The notes under the pieces are model-generated. The model was not told the DNA's origin. It worked only from the letters and a program-made list of their open reading frames with translations, and ran no database searches. Shown here one piece after another: positions 36,601 to 48,999 of a stretch of DNA of 64,000 nucleotides; positions within the stretch are counted from its first letter, which is position 1, and each line of letters starts with the position of its first letter. Origin of the DNA: Hyphodiscus hymeniophilus (lineage: Eukaryota > Ascomycota > Leotiomycetes > Helotiales > Hyphodiscaceae); NCBI GenBank assembly GCA_016508695.1, contig VNKQ01000019.1, positions 496,001 through 560,000 of the forward strand, written 5' to 3'. A program made the translations under genes and the position numbers.

Positions 36601-37158
36601 GGAGGAACCTCGGTGGGTTCGAAGATAGAGTACGAAATAGTCAGAAGCCGATGTTGTCTGTGGATGATGAAGGCTTCATTCCCCTTTCACTGTTCACACC
36701 CGTCCTCGTTCGTCTCATGAGAGTTGTTGTTTCCGGCACGGCTCGTAGCCAAAAACTCGTGGCCATCCCAACCATCTTCTTCCCATCACTCGATGAAAAT
36801 GATGCCTAATCCGTGAATCGAAGTCCCCAGACCCTGTAGCAAACCCATTTTGAGCTTAAACGTGCTGACGGTAACTGTAGTAGTCGGGTCCCACCACAAT
36901 CCTAATCCTGCACCACAGACAGGGGCATCCGAGCCCCAGATGCCCCAGGCCCAATACCCATGAGACCAGCCTCTTTCATTGCGTGACTGCAGTGTGTGCA
37001 CCTTCCTTCTTCACAACATCGCCCACCTGCCACATCTACTTATCCGGAGCCGCCATTTCGAATTCAACCATCACCAGATTCAGCTTCCTCGACCCGCCAA
37101 TGCATCGGAGAACAGGCAAGCGACGAAGTAGCTGAGTGCTGCAAGAAGGTGCAGAAGA
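33630..37158. other. 3.5-kb intergenic stretch
   Basis: Overlapping frames up to 121 codons occur on both strands without recognisable domains. It includes a microsatellite at about 36053-36093. The right end should contain the LTE1 promoter and leader, with several upstream ATGs from 36996 on in other frames. Confidence 0.5.
36053..36093. repeat. TA and CT microsatellite
   Basis: An alternating TA-rich tract (TATATATAATATATACATATAT) is followed directly by CTCCTT and (CT)n ending near 36093. It is a simple sequence repeat, not linked to a gene. Confidence 0.8.
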
Positions 37159-40100
37159 ATGATGGAGGCCTCGGCCCCTGTTCAGTCCTCAAAGTCGGCC
37201 ATGGCTCGTTCGCCAGAGAGTCTGCGACAGCGACAAAGAGACCGTCTATCGCCTCGGGGTCGGTTGGGGAAGACCGGTCGCATATCCACGTCGGTTCACG
37301 AAGTCGAGGCATCTGGATCGCAGAAAGATGGAACAACGCTTCCACATACGCTGCCACGCAAGGCAACTGGGACGAGATCTCCAGAGATGATTCGGAAGAG
37401 ACAGATGCAGGATGGCTTGCGCAAGGAGAATAGTGTGAATCGAAGAGCCAAGAGAGAAGCAGAGGATGCGAAATACGACATCACACCAGACGGAAGTTCT
37501 GCTGGAAGAGAAGGCCGACAATTCACCGTTGCGAATGTTGGGAACAATGGACGAATATATTTACGGTAAGAAAAGGATGGGTCTCGCGATTTTATCTCTA
37601 TCTTGATGCAATTCAAACAAAGTAGAGACTGATGTTTTGATTAGGCCTACAATACGGCCTGCGAATCAGCGCTATCCTCAGCCCTCTTTCGTTTTCCCTA
37701 TAACTCCTCCAAGTACCGCGGGGTTGGACGTCTTGATATCGCAAATCGATGCAGATGAGTCGCAGAGCGATAGTCTTTGGACTCCAACGCGTTCGCCTCT
37801 GACGTCCGCAAGACAATACTTTCCTCCGACGAAATCGCCAACACAAGTTTCGCGCCACAGACGCGCTTATTCGTATTCAACAATTGATGAGCAACAGGTA
37901 CCGGTCTATGGCTCGGATGCTGGGGCTTTCAAAGTTGTGATTGAGCGGCCTGGAACGGCACCCAAGACAGCAGAGTTCCCGAATGGCATACCAATGTTGG
38001 AGGTTCCGATTCCTTCCTACAAACTTGGAACGCCACGGTTCAGCACTCGTGGCACGGCTTTCCTTCGAGGTTCTTCTTATACCGCAACAGATGATGTGCG
38101 CTCTAGCATCTTCTCTTATGCGGAGGCTTCACGCACGAGCTCATATCGACCTACCCGAATACTCTCCCGGCGGCATTCTGACGTGTCTCCACAAGCCTAT
38201 CTCCCCGTTATGCCTCGTGCTAGTCCTTTCGACTCTCCTTCACTGCGCTCTCCAGGCCTTTGGCAACGGACCTCGATTTCTCCGGAAATGTTTGATGAGC
38301 TTACCTTCAAGCCAGCCTGCGACCACCCATCTGTTGTGCGATATTCCATGAGTGGTGGGATCAGAGCGGCGACGCCTGCGCGCCTTGTTGCTGAGATAAC
38401 TTCTCCCACTTTCGTAGATTATGACCTACTGTCTGACTTCTTTCTTACATTCCGGTCATTCTTGGAAACCACGGACTTACTGCATATGCTCGTTGCGAGA
38501 CTGAGATGGGCTCTTGAGAGACAAGATGAGACTGGAATGGTAGTCCGGGTTAGGACATTTGTTGCGATCCGCCACTGGATTTTAAACTACTTCCTGGATG
38601 ATTACGTTGTTGACTGGGAACTCCGCCAGTCATTTTGCGGCCTGATAAACAATTTCGTCTGCAACCTCTCACAAGATCCGGTCACCGTTAAAGTTCCTAT
38701 GAAGATTCTTGGGGAACTGAAAAAATGCTGGCGAAGGGTTTGTGCATTGTACTGGGATGGTCCAGAATTTGACCCTGATGTTTCGGCCAATGTCCCAATC
38801 ATACCTGGTGGAGTTGCTGGATCTAGAAATCCGAGATTAGACCCAAGTTTCTGGGATACCCACCCCGATGGACCGCCACGGCTTGATGGTATCATCGAAC
38901 CTGACTTCATAGCTTCAGATGCTTCTGTACCGGAAACACGGAACTTCTTCGCGGATGTGTCTCGAGCCGGTCATGTAGATTCGATCATAGGGCCACAATC
39001 TGACACTGTTCACGGTTACACTTTCCAAAACGAACCTCCATTATCGCCTACGAGCATCGTTAGCGACGACTTTGTATCTTGTTCGTTCCCATCTCGTACA
39101 CGTGCAACAGAACCTGGACACCAGCTTGGCGCCCATCCGGCACCTGCGAGCTCGATATATGGCCCAGTCCCCCCTATTGCAACCACTCCTCGGGCCCTTA
39201 CAGGCAAACGTGTTCGTCCCACTCACGCCCATAAGCGCAGTGGAAGTTTCTCAGATTCTCTCAGAGATCACCGAGTGCCTCAACAACAGTCTGTCCAGAA
39301 AGTTCTCTATAAAAGTACAGAACTATTCCTGGCTCTTCCTTACGCGGGCAGCCTAGTCAGAGGCAATCTCTTCCCCCCGGACAGGCATTTGTCGAAGTGG
39401 TTGCTCCAACTACACCCGCGGAAGTCAGCAGAGCAACCACTCTCTTCCCAGGAACGCCTGCGCATCAGAAAGAGCCCTCAGCAATGTCAGGACCTGGTAT
39501 GAAGAAGTTGCTGGGCAGTGTACGTCGTGCTTTGAGCACCAGAGGTGGCCTAAGCCCCAACTCTTCTCCTACACAAGGCAGCTTTCCTCATATTCCTCCA
39601 CTTGGTGTTCGTGGCGCCACAATCAATAGACTTCCCGGAACCGCCATTGTTCCACAAGCTCGACCTCGAAATACTGGGACCAAGGCCCCAATGCGAATCG
39701 ATCTGCTCGGTGCTGAGGTTGCCGAGGACTTCAAGAAGGCCGTTCGAGAAGACGCAGCAGCTGATGCCGAAATTCGTGAGAGCAGCGAACGAAAGTCAAC
39801 CCGTAGTAGTGAACATGATCCTTATCTTCATTACTCTACTATGCGTCCAGATGTCACTATCGAGCTGTCACGGCCGCCAAATCGCAGAGCACCCGCTAGT
39901 GAGATGACCAATGGCAGCAAGTCGATTGTGATTGTCGATGACACTCTACCTTTGGACTTACCAATAATGACTGGCGGTCTTCCTGCAAATGCATCAGTTG
40001 ATACTTTTGCTGATGCTTTCTTACAACCATCTGGAGGCCCCACGCCACCTTCTACACCCCCTGAGCCTCCTCGGGGAACTCCCCGACGATCTTCGCACCT

Positions 40101-42513
40101 TCTTGGGGACCATACTAGAACTCTCTCTTTCGAGAGAACGCCATCTCTTGTCGTCGACTCACGTCCTTCTGGTGATGATGAACGTTCCCCAAGTCACCGA
40201 CCCCTAGGTAGATTCCCTGCGCGTTCTCGTGGTCTGTCTTACCAGAGATCCAAAAAATCAACATCACTAAGACGTTATGCATCGTACCAGAGTGGATTTA
40301 CACGGCATAAAAGCGAACGTAGCTTCGATGCTACAACCTTTTCGGATCCCGAAGATGTTGATCGGTTATCCCAAGTTGCGTCTGTGCCTTTGCCACTCAG
40401 AGTTCTTCGACGACGTCCAGGTGGCGATCTTCGTGCCGTAACAAATGTTGGAGACCTCAACTCGAAAGGCCCTCCCCGTAGACCAATGTCCACTGGCTCG
40501 ATAGTCACCTATTCTGACTCCATCCGAAGCTCATACCTACTCGGCGACATTGAATCTAGTGATTACGTTAATGTTGCTGCAAGTGATCATGACCAGTCCC
40601 AGGGAAATGCGCAGAGATTTTCTGTTGGTGCTTTGGCTGAAGCTTCTCCCAAACCTCATATGTCTCTGTTCAGCACGCACTCATCTCAACCAGTGATGCG
40701 CCCATCATTCGAAAAAGAAGCCCAAATGCTTGCTCAGATACCTGATGATGCCGACGACGATGGAGGTGTCGAATCCGCTCTCTTGAAGCTGGAAGGCAAA
40801 TTTGAGCAGCGACGGTCAGACATAGACTCGGAAAGTCCTGAATTCCATGCGGCCCGCAACAGCTTTGGTCCGGTTCCTTTTGACGTCAGCACATTGACGC
40901 TTAATGACGAAGAAGAGGAGAAGCGCAAGCACCGACAGAAGTACATTGTCGAGACCAATCTGTCGAAAACTCCTCCGCCAGTTGAGGCGTACCGTCCTGC
41001 ACCCCGGCGGCAGGTCGAGGAATTAAAACCTACCGTCTATAAGCCGAGAGGAATAGAACTTACCCCTTTGCCTTCATCTCCACGTTCAGTAGAGTCATAC
41101 AATTCGATACCATTGCTAGAGCGAGGTTTGACTGATGACGGGACGACCCGGAGGAGATCGCGCAACTGGTCGAATCGATCATTTCTTCGAGGTCCTAGCA
41201 ACGAAAGGCACCATGAGCATACTCCTCAGTCGTCTCATCCGAACTCGTTTGATTTCATCGATGAAACAGACAGTATGCGGAGAATACCTGCTGGGCATAC
41301 AAAACCTTCCCATGAGAGCCGAGTTCAATCATTCTTGGACATTGACAGTGATAGTGGCGATAAAAGTGATCTCTCATCCGAGCTGTCTATGGAAATCATT
41401 TCGCGAACAGATTTCGCTGAGCTCGATTCACCTACTAGTCAAACGTTCCCTCCAATTCGATCCGGCACCGTGATAAAGGAGATGGCACTCCCTTCACATC
41501 CTCTTAAGCATCCTCCCTCGCCGCCGATAACTTTGGTACAAGCATTGCAGTTATCTCCCAAGAAGAGAGAAGGCGACTATTATCATCACGACACCCCAAA
41601 GCAGCTTCCGCCGACTCCGCAGATAACTCCAACCGCCGCTCAAGCTGCTGGAGGATTTAGCGGGCAAAGAGGTGCTTCACCATCGACGGATCCTCTCAGA
41701 TCGCACGGAATTCTTGAGCCTTCTCGCAAGACTTCTCTTCATTTGCCATTCACCCTAGCATTTGACTCTCAAATACTCGCTCAGCAATTTACTCTCATTG
41801 AGAAGGACGCTTTGAACGAGATTGACTGGAAAGACTTGATCGAGATGCGCTGGAAAGAAACACATACCGATTCCCGATCCTGGGTCGACTTCCTCCGTAC
41901 GTCGGAGCCCCGAGGAGTTGAGGTTGTTATCGCTCGGTTTAATCTCATGGTCAAATGGGCAATATCGGAATGTGTCCTCACCCAGGACTTAAGAGAACGG
42001 GTTCAATGCATCATTAAGTACATTCATATTGCCGCACACTGTCGCAAGTATCGAAATTTTGCGACGATGACCCAGCTTACCGTCGCTCTTACGTCCAAGG
42101 ATCTCACCCGCTTGACGAAGACTTGGGCCTATGTTCCAGCTGCTGACATGCAGACGCTCAAAGAGCTCGAAGCTCTTGTCTCTCCAACGTTTAATTTCCA
42201 CAGCCTTCGAGCCGAGATGGAGGGGTCCGGCGCCGGCCAAGGGTGCATTCCATTTGTGGGAATTTACACCCACGATCTTCTAGTGAATTCGGAAAGACCG
42301 AGCCAGATTGCGAGCACACCAACCACAGAACCGCTTGTCAATTTCGAGAGATGTCGAACGGATGCCACAATTATCAAAAACCTGCTGAGGTTGTTGGAAG
42401 CGAGCCAACTTTACCGATTCTTGCCAATTGAAGGCGTAACAGAGCGATGCCTTTGGATGGCTGCGCTGAGCGATGAAGAGATTAACAGGCATGGGCAAAT
42501 GATTCAAGAGTGA
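37159..42513 (+). CDS. LTE1: LTE1-type Ras guanine-nucleotide exchange factor, one-base frame break
   Basis: Exon 1 (37159-37565) starts MMEASAPVQSSKSAMARSPE and is joined over a 79-bp intron to exon 2 (37645-42513); about 1758 residues. A RasGEF N-terminal domain lies near residues 355-500 (SGGIRAATPARLVAEITSPT, DYDLLSDFFLTFRSFLETT, RTFVAIRHWILNYFLDDYVV). The catalytic RasGEF domain is at the extreme C-terminus, about 1505-1750 (FDSQILAQQFTLIEKDALNE, FNLMVKWAISECVL, YRNFATMTQLTVALTS, ERCLWMAALSDEEINRHGQM). Between them are about 1000 disordered Ser/Pro-rich residues with many possible phosphosites. Such two-ended proteins are LTE1, which controls mitotic exit and polarity. The frame breaks at the C run 39373-39378: six C are present, seven are needed to pass from YAGSLVRGNLFPP to GQAFVEVVAPTTPAEV. 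No splice signals explain it. Confidence 0.93.
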
Positions 42514-43208
42514 TTCATTCTGGTCCACGACACGCTCACGACTACTATGTGCGATTATCTTCCACTCCAATATCTCCCTCAAATCAGCCTTAAGCAATCA
42601 TCGACCACACAAATTTCGCATTCACATCTTGGCCCGTCCCATCTGAGGACTCGACACTGCCTGACGCACAAAAACCTCCTGTACCAACTTTACCCCTTCG
42701 ATTTCTTCTCCTGTGTTCAGCGGATAATTCCGATTTTGATCTACGGTTGTGTCACGCACGGTCTTTACCTTCTCTGTTTGTTTTTGCAACACATTGTCTG
42801 ACGGCCGCTTTGTCTTTTCAGATGTTTATTATGATGAACGAATTTCTTTTTCTTTGCCAGGTCTATAAGAGGGAAGCTTGGCTTGCACCAACAAGTGCGA
42901 CCCAATGCGGTGATTAGATAAAGGCAGCTATCACTGGCTCCGTTGCATGGCGAGCGAAGAAGCGATTTGCATGGTGCAGAGAGCATTTGCATGGGGCATG
43001 GGAGCGATTGGGGATGGATGGATGTATGGATGATATACCCAATGGCGTGTGTTTTGTGCTAGGTGTAGAAAGTGAGTGAATTAATGCTGAATACCCATCA
43101 ATTCTGTTCCCTCACACATGTCATTTGACTCGAACATGAGATATTTCGATTGTGGTACTTTTCCCATCCACGAATGAGTCGGAATGCTTGCTTGATCTTT
43201 ACCCGGGG

Positions 43209-43235
43209 AGATGGATGGATGGCTGGATGGATGGG
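43209..43235. repeat. GGAT microsatellite
   Basis: GATGGATGGATGGCTGGATGGATGGG is an imperfect tetranucleotide array; a shorter related one (GGATGGATGGATGTATGGATGAT) lies at about 43013-43033. Confidence 0.8.
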
Positions 43236-43602
43236 TGTGTGTAAGTGGGCTGTGTGGGACATATTCTTTAGAGGGATTGGTCTAGATAATGGGTTGGGAG
43301 AGTAGAGCTATGTGGAGTCTTTTGGCCCGGTGTTCACGTCTATAATCCGAGAATTACCATATTTGAGGAGTCGTTCCGGATACTATACGCGTGCGTGGAG
43401 AGAGTTAAAAGTTCGGCCCTGGATTGCAAGCTGGATGAACCTGGCCTCGACTGCTACACGTAGGTAACAAACAGGATTGGAAGTGTTTGGTATCGATCGA
43501 CCACTTCAGCGAGTGGATTGCTGGAGTATACTTTTGGTGGCAAACTCAACGACTCACAAGGTTTACGAGGTTCAGACAAGTCTTTGAGAAATATGTGTTT
43601 TG

Positions 43603-43799
43603 GTATACCAACACGATCCAGCCAACGACCAAGAACGGTCCGAGGACGTTCAATCGATCAAGCCGACTGGATCCTGCTCTAGGCAGTCCGTTATGTACTT
43701 TTGTATACCAACACGATCTAGCCGACCACCAAGAACGGTCCGAGGACGCTCGATCGATCAAGTCGACTGGATCCTGCCCTAAGGCAGTCCGATATGTAT
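43603..43799. repeat. Direct repeat, two copies of about 95 bp, period 100 bp
   Basis: Copy 1 starts GTATACCAACACGATCCAGC at 43603 and copy 2 GTATACCAACACGATCTAGC at 43703. Both contain CAAGAACGGTCCGAGGACG, CGATCAAG(C/T)CGACTGGATCC and GGCAGTCCG(T/A)TATGTA. Most differences are C/T or A/G transitions, plus one inserted A and two transversions. No open frame is conserved across both copies, and no further copy is visible in the window. Confidence 0.85.
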
Positions 43800-43949
43800 G
43801 CTGAAAATCATGCAATGCTGTCCATTCCCCATTCGCTTGACAAGAAATCTCACAGAACCTTCGACTCCACATATACAAAACGCATCCTTGTATGCAAACC
43901 ATCGCCCAGAAAATCTCAAAAGGCCCGGAACTCCCAAAGATGACTTGAC

Positions 43950-46900
43950 TTATACTTCCTCCCCAAACAGCGCCGCCACCGTTCTCTCAACCTCCGGATC
44001 GAATCGCACACTCTCGCCCTGAAATACCGAGGTTGGGATGCTCGTCTCTATCATATTCGTCTCAGGAATCGCCCACAGCGCCTTCAATACCTCAGGATCG
44101 AAACCGTAACCGGACAGATCATCACCCAGCGGATAATGTGTTGGGCCTGCCGCACTTGTCTGCTCTGGATGTAGAGGTGACATCTGGGTAACGTTTCTCA
44201 AGTTGGATGGTCTCGTTGGTCGATACTTTTCGAATTTTTGTTTGGCCAGATCTGCAGTCGACGACATTTGCGAACCAGGAAGCTCGGCGTTACTGGGCTT
44301 GGGCTTTGGTGGAGGGTTCTTGTTCCATATTACTGGTTGCAGAACGGATGTCTCGTCACCTGCGCTATCTGGCGTGTTCTGAGCTCCATTCTCCGTTCCA
44401 TTCTCGTCCCCGCCATTGGCCACGGTCTCGTCGGTCTCATCGGTCTCTTCTTCATAGGATGGTGCACTGAAAGATCCACCAGATGTAGAGATGGGAGCTG
44501 CCACTTCGGCTGATGGGTCCCGGCCTTCCTCCACAACTGACTGTGCAGGCTGCTCTTCAGTGAGAAACTTCGGTGTTCGTGACGTCCCGGCGAACATGTT
44601 GCGAACCCTTTCTTTGGCCAGTGTTTTTTGGTGTGCAAGGAAAAGAGGGTTCGTCATCGGCAGCCTTGAAATTGGGTCAATGATGGTTCGGGGTATGATA
44701 TCACGGCGGGGTGCATGTGGGTATTTGCCCTCGTCGATGTTTGCCTGAACATTGGCAGGTTGAGCGAACGTATCACCTTCGTAAGTATTCTTTCGAGCAC
44801 TACTGCGGAGCGGAGGAAGAATATCCCATCTATTTCCATATTCAGCAGCTGCGCTCCCAGGTGGATAAGCAGAGGTGTCACGTCCATATCCATCCTCACG
44901 AGCTAGTTGGCCGGAGGCGTGGTCAGTGTTCTCGCCAACTACTCCATGTCGAACGAGCTGGGTGCTGGTGCCATCTCTATCAGGGCTGGAAGCACCACCA
45001 TTAATGTCTGAATCGATCTGTGAGTCGTCCTCATCGTCGGAGCCCGGAGCAGTGAAGGTACCCTCCCAGTTGAATTCCTCGTGTGTGAGACCATGTAGAG
45101 CTGGTAGATCTCGAACGTGGGCTGGCAAGTCTTCAACATCTGGAGCAGTGGGATGGCGATGCTTGCGCTTCTCTCCCGCACGACTCGACGAGACGTGCAA
45201 GTTCGCTTCTTCTTCATCCTCTTCTTCAACCCTAGCTTGCTGCGAGCTGCGGGTGTTCTGACGTAGTCTGCGATTCTGCTCTATCTTTCTGTTCAGCTCC
45301 GCCTCATCCTGTGCGAGCCAAATCGCTTGTTTTCGTTCATCGGATAAAATGCCTCGCATATGGAGAGGTGTTGAGGGATCATAGAAGCGGACACGTCCAA
45401 CTGTCTGAGAAAGAATGCTCCGTTTCTGGACTGGATCACGAGGTCGACGCTCAGTTTGAGGGGCAGCTCGATTGCCTTTGTGGTTTGGTGTAGTTGCCGT
45501 ATTGCGACGATTGCGTATATCATTTCGGGAAGGCGTAGAAGTGCGCATGCCACGTGTATCGGTGACTGGGACAGCAAAGTCTGAAGTCTGCGGGATCAGG
45601 TGATCATTAGATGAACTATCATTTACTGCGGCACCATTAGTAGTAGCTGTTTGCGTAGTTTGGCGACGTCCAAGCAGCTTCAGCGGACTTGCGAGAAGCG
45701 AGGATACACCCGTTAACCATCCGCGAGACTGCTGCGCATCTGGTCGACGTGAGGCTGGGGTTTGAGGCTCTGCGACTGCTCGTACTTCACCAGATCCCTT
45801 CTGAATCTCGTTCTCCTCCTGAGAGTGATTGTTCGATGTCTGATACACCTCCAGCTCTGGTTCTGGTTGGGAAGTTTTTCTGCGCTTCTGACGCTCGTGG
45901 TCATGAGCGAGACGTTCCTCATGTGCAGAGCCCCCTGGGTATGTGATGGTTGGTTTCATCATAGACCGAGATGCAGGTGAAGACGGTGAGAAAGGTCGAC
46001 CAGACTTCCATGCATCATATTCATCAAGGAATCGTTGCATGTCTGGTCCATCTGGGATGATCGCGTCTGGTTTGTTTTTTGCATGTTCGCGTGAAACACA
46101 AAACATTTCTAGAAGTCGGCGATCGGTTAATAAGAATTCAGGGTACTGCGAGCCTGGAGGAAACACGAGTTTGAAATGACTAAAATGGGTCTCACGGGAT
46201 GCCTCTGCATCTTTGGCTTCTTTCTTTTTCTGTTGAGCCTTCTTGGCCTGTGGCTTTGTTAGCACTGCGAAATCGAGGTAGACGTGATGAGTAACTTACT
46301 TCTTTCTCCTCCCTTTCCTTCTGGATGACCCAGCGTAGTGAGCCAGGTCCGCTCAGCGGTATGGGCAAAGTTGGTCTGCGACTCGGCAACTTTCCTCGGC
46401 GGGGAGAAGAGTCATCTAGAATGAAACTTATCTCATCGTCCTCTTCGTCCTCAATGTTATTCTCGTCACGGTGGTGAGAGCGAGCATACTTTGGATGTCC
46501 TTTCTGATATCGAGGAACTGGTATGTCACGACCGAACATCTCGAAGTGTAACCGATTTCTCTCTTCCATATCATCCGTCATGGGATTACGAACATTGGAT
46601 TTTTGGGCTGAGGATGCTGGCTTGGGTGTCAAGCGCTTGCCGCTGAATTGGTATCGCTTCTCTGGGGATGGGTCGCTTAACCGATCTTCTTTGGGGTTTG
46701 GGGTATTTGACTTCTTCGATGATGGATGAGCATCTTCAGCTTGTCGGTTGTCCGAGGATTCCTCCGCGCTGGCATCTTCAGCATTCTTATTTGTGATGCG
46801 AGGCTGGCGAGAGGAGGATCGGGATTGATTTAGGCTAGGTCTTGGTGGGCGTTGTACTTCTTCGACGTCATCGTCGGCGCTGCTATCCTCTGCAATAGTG

Positions 46901-47481
46901 GCTAGAGGTTCCATGAATTTCGGGGTAGATTCTCCATGGGTATCATCTCGATCATCGCGACGAGAGCGCTTTGCTGAATGTTCATCATCCGTTGTATTCG
47001 TAGCAGCAGCGACATCTTCGGTATGAGAGTCCACCAAATCTGATCGGCTGCGCTTCCTATTCTTCTGTGGTAGGTCGGCAAATGGATTGTCACTTGGCGT
47101 ATTCGGGCGACTGGTCAGAGGAACCCGCGGGACTCTTGGTCCAGTGAGCCGCTTATACGGCTTCTTGTTCTTCTGCTCCACTGCATTGTCAGGAGAAACC
47201 GATCGTGTCTGTGATCGCGTTGTGCGTCGGACGGGAGGGGTGGTGGAGCGGGACTCGGGGGCTTGAGGAAGGGAATCGGATTCGGTGTCGAGGTGAGGAG
47301 TCTGCGAGCGGGATGATGGCTGGAATGTAGGCGCTGGTTGAGGTTCTTGCGAAGACGTTCGACCTCTTCGTGTAGGCGGCAGTGATGGGGCTGAAGTAAG
47401 AGGACTGGCAGGGCCTCTTCTGCGCGTCTTCATGGCGTGCGATCCCTCCACAGGCTGAGCCTGCTTCTTTTTGGGCGGCAT
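43950..47481 (-). CDS. Large basic, disordered protein of unknown function
   Basis: Two exons (47481-46300 and 46247-43950) with a 52-bp intron (GTAAGT, GTGCTAACA branch, CCACAG) give 1159 residues. The start MPPKKKQAQPVEGSHAMKTR was chosen because the longer frame upstream begins only at GTG. The N-terminal half is rich in Arg/Ser/Pro/Asp with many basic clusters, so a nuclear location is likely. After the intron a charged helix (AKKAQQKKKEAKDAEA) leads to a more ordered stretch (FSHFKLVFPPGSQYPEFLL, DRRLLEMFCVSREHAKN). Near residue 570, RGWLTGVSSLLASPLKLLGR could form an amphipathic helix. Further motifs are VRFYDPSTPLHMRGILSDE and, near the C-terminus, AKQKFEKYRPTRPSNLRN. The tail ends VERTVAALFGEEV. 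I do not recognise a family. A nuclear-envelope or pore-associated role is only a guess from the helix. Confidence 0.85.
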
Positions 47482-48999
47482 CGCGATGCAGGATGGCGGG
47501 TGTTCGTGTTTCGTGGCAGTATCTGTATGCGGTGGCAATGCGTTCACGATTGATGTTGAATGGTGTTTTCGATCGTTCACGTCGAAGATGTGGTCTGGTG
47601 GAAGAATCGCGAAGGTCGAGGTTCACAGACGACGATACTTGGATTTTGGGTCGACGCTTTCTGGCCATCAACATCCAATCGCTAAGCCATAATAGTCGGG
47701 CACCAATGACAAGGCTGAGCTCACGTGATACAAGATTGCTAACACATTACCACTTGACTACACATACTCACACAAGGCGCCATCAATATCAAATTAAACC
47801 AGAGGTCTAGAGGTTACAACCCTAAATTAAAGAGCAGATGATAAGCAGGATAAAACATCCAAACTCTCAGCTTAACAAATGACTTAGATATTCCATTTCA
47901 CTTTCTATCAACTATAATTCACTTTTCAGGATACCCAACATATCTTAAGCTATAAACTCATATACCTCCAGAAACGTTTACAAATATAACAGCTTCAAAA
48001 CCGGTGTACTTTTCAAATTTCAAACCCAAACCCAAACCCAAACCCATCCAAGTCCAAGTCCAAGTCCAAGTCCAAGTCCAAGTCCAAGTCCAAGTCCAAG
48101 TCCAAGTCCAAGTCCAAGTCCAAGTCAAGTCCAACACGGCCCTAACAAACCAACAGGAATACGCACCTAAAAGTTAGCAACACCAGATAAATCTAATCAA
48201 ACAATCCCAATTCACCATTTCACCATTTTATAAATTTAGTCTAATTACAGCATCCATCCCAAATTCCCAATATCCACAGGACCATAATTCAGCCAGTGTC
48301 GATAGATCTTACACACAGTATTCTTTCTCATTAAAAAAGTCTCTACATCCTTCCAAAAAATCAAACTTCAACCCTCAACTCTCCTCTTCCGATCTTCAGA
48401 CTGCGGGTGATTAGTGAGGACTCAGACCACGAGGGATCACTGATGCAGAGACCTAGCTACTTCACGGTTTTCACCAGGAAGGAACAGCGTTCGAAGGAGG
48501 GTGATGAACAGATGATGGACGCTTGCTGAGAGGCGGATCCCCGACGGCTGAAACGAAGTCGGCGATTCGGAAGCTGGCGCTTCGCTCCAGTTCGATTTGC
48601 AGCTCTCGCGCAGTCGATCACAAGGACAAGACCAGACCAGCTTGGCTTCATACATGCATTACCACCCTCTCGCCACTAGCGCTACATACATACATGTCAC
48701 CAACCATCTCGCTGACTTTCATTAACATCCAGAATGCACCATCCAGCCATGGTATCTATCCATCCAGACCCTTGAGACGCCCAGGCCAGCCCGCTATGCA
48801 GCAATCAATTCGCTCATTTCGCTTTAATTTTTGTGCCAGTTCGTTATCCATCTATGCAGAAACAGAATGCAAGCAAGACATCCCTCGATGCCCGAGAAGA
48901 GGCCATAAGTTGGCCGTATGATACAAAGGCTATGCCTTAACGCCGGTCATGCAATACCTAACCCACCACACTCACCTCTCATCACCCCTTGATGAACCC
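47482..48999. other. Intergenic with hexanucleotide array
   Basis: An AT-rich stretch (about 47800-48400) without coding frames contains the hexanucleotide repeat listed separately. The right part likely holds the histidine-kinase 3' untranslated region. Confidence 0.6.
48022..48132. repeat. Compound hexanucleotide array (AAACCC)n then (AAGTCC)n
   Basis: About four units of AAACCC (48022-48045) are followed, after ATCC, by twelve perfect AAGTCC units (48050-48121), one 5-nt unit and one more AAGTCC. The first part differs by one base from the TTAGGG telomere complement (CCCTAA), so it is not a canonical telomeric tract. Confidence 0.9.

Larger units (their letters stand above)
42514..43949. 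other. Convergent intergenic region with simple repeats
   Basis: This region lies between the 3' ends of LTE1 and the large minus-strand gene. It holds GGAT-rich microsatellites (about 43013-43032 and 43209-43235) and a 100-bp direct repeat listed separately. No coding frame is supported. Confidence 0.6.

Noticed and set aside
48022..48045. Telomere-like tract
   Set aside because: The unit is AAACCC, not CCCTAA, the array is short, and genes continue on both sides.
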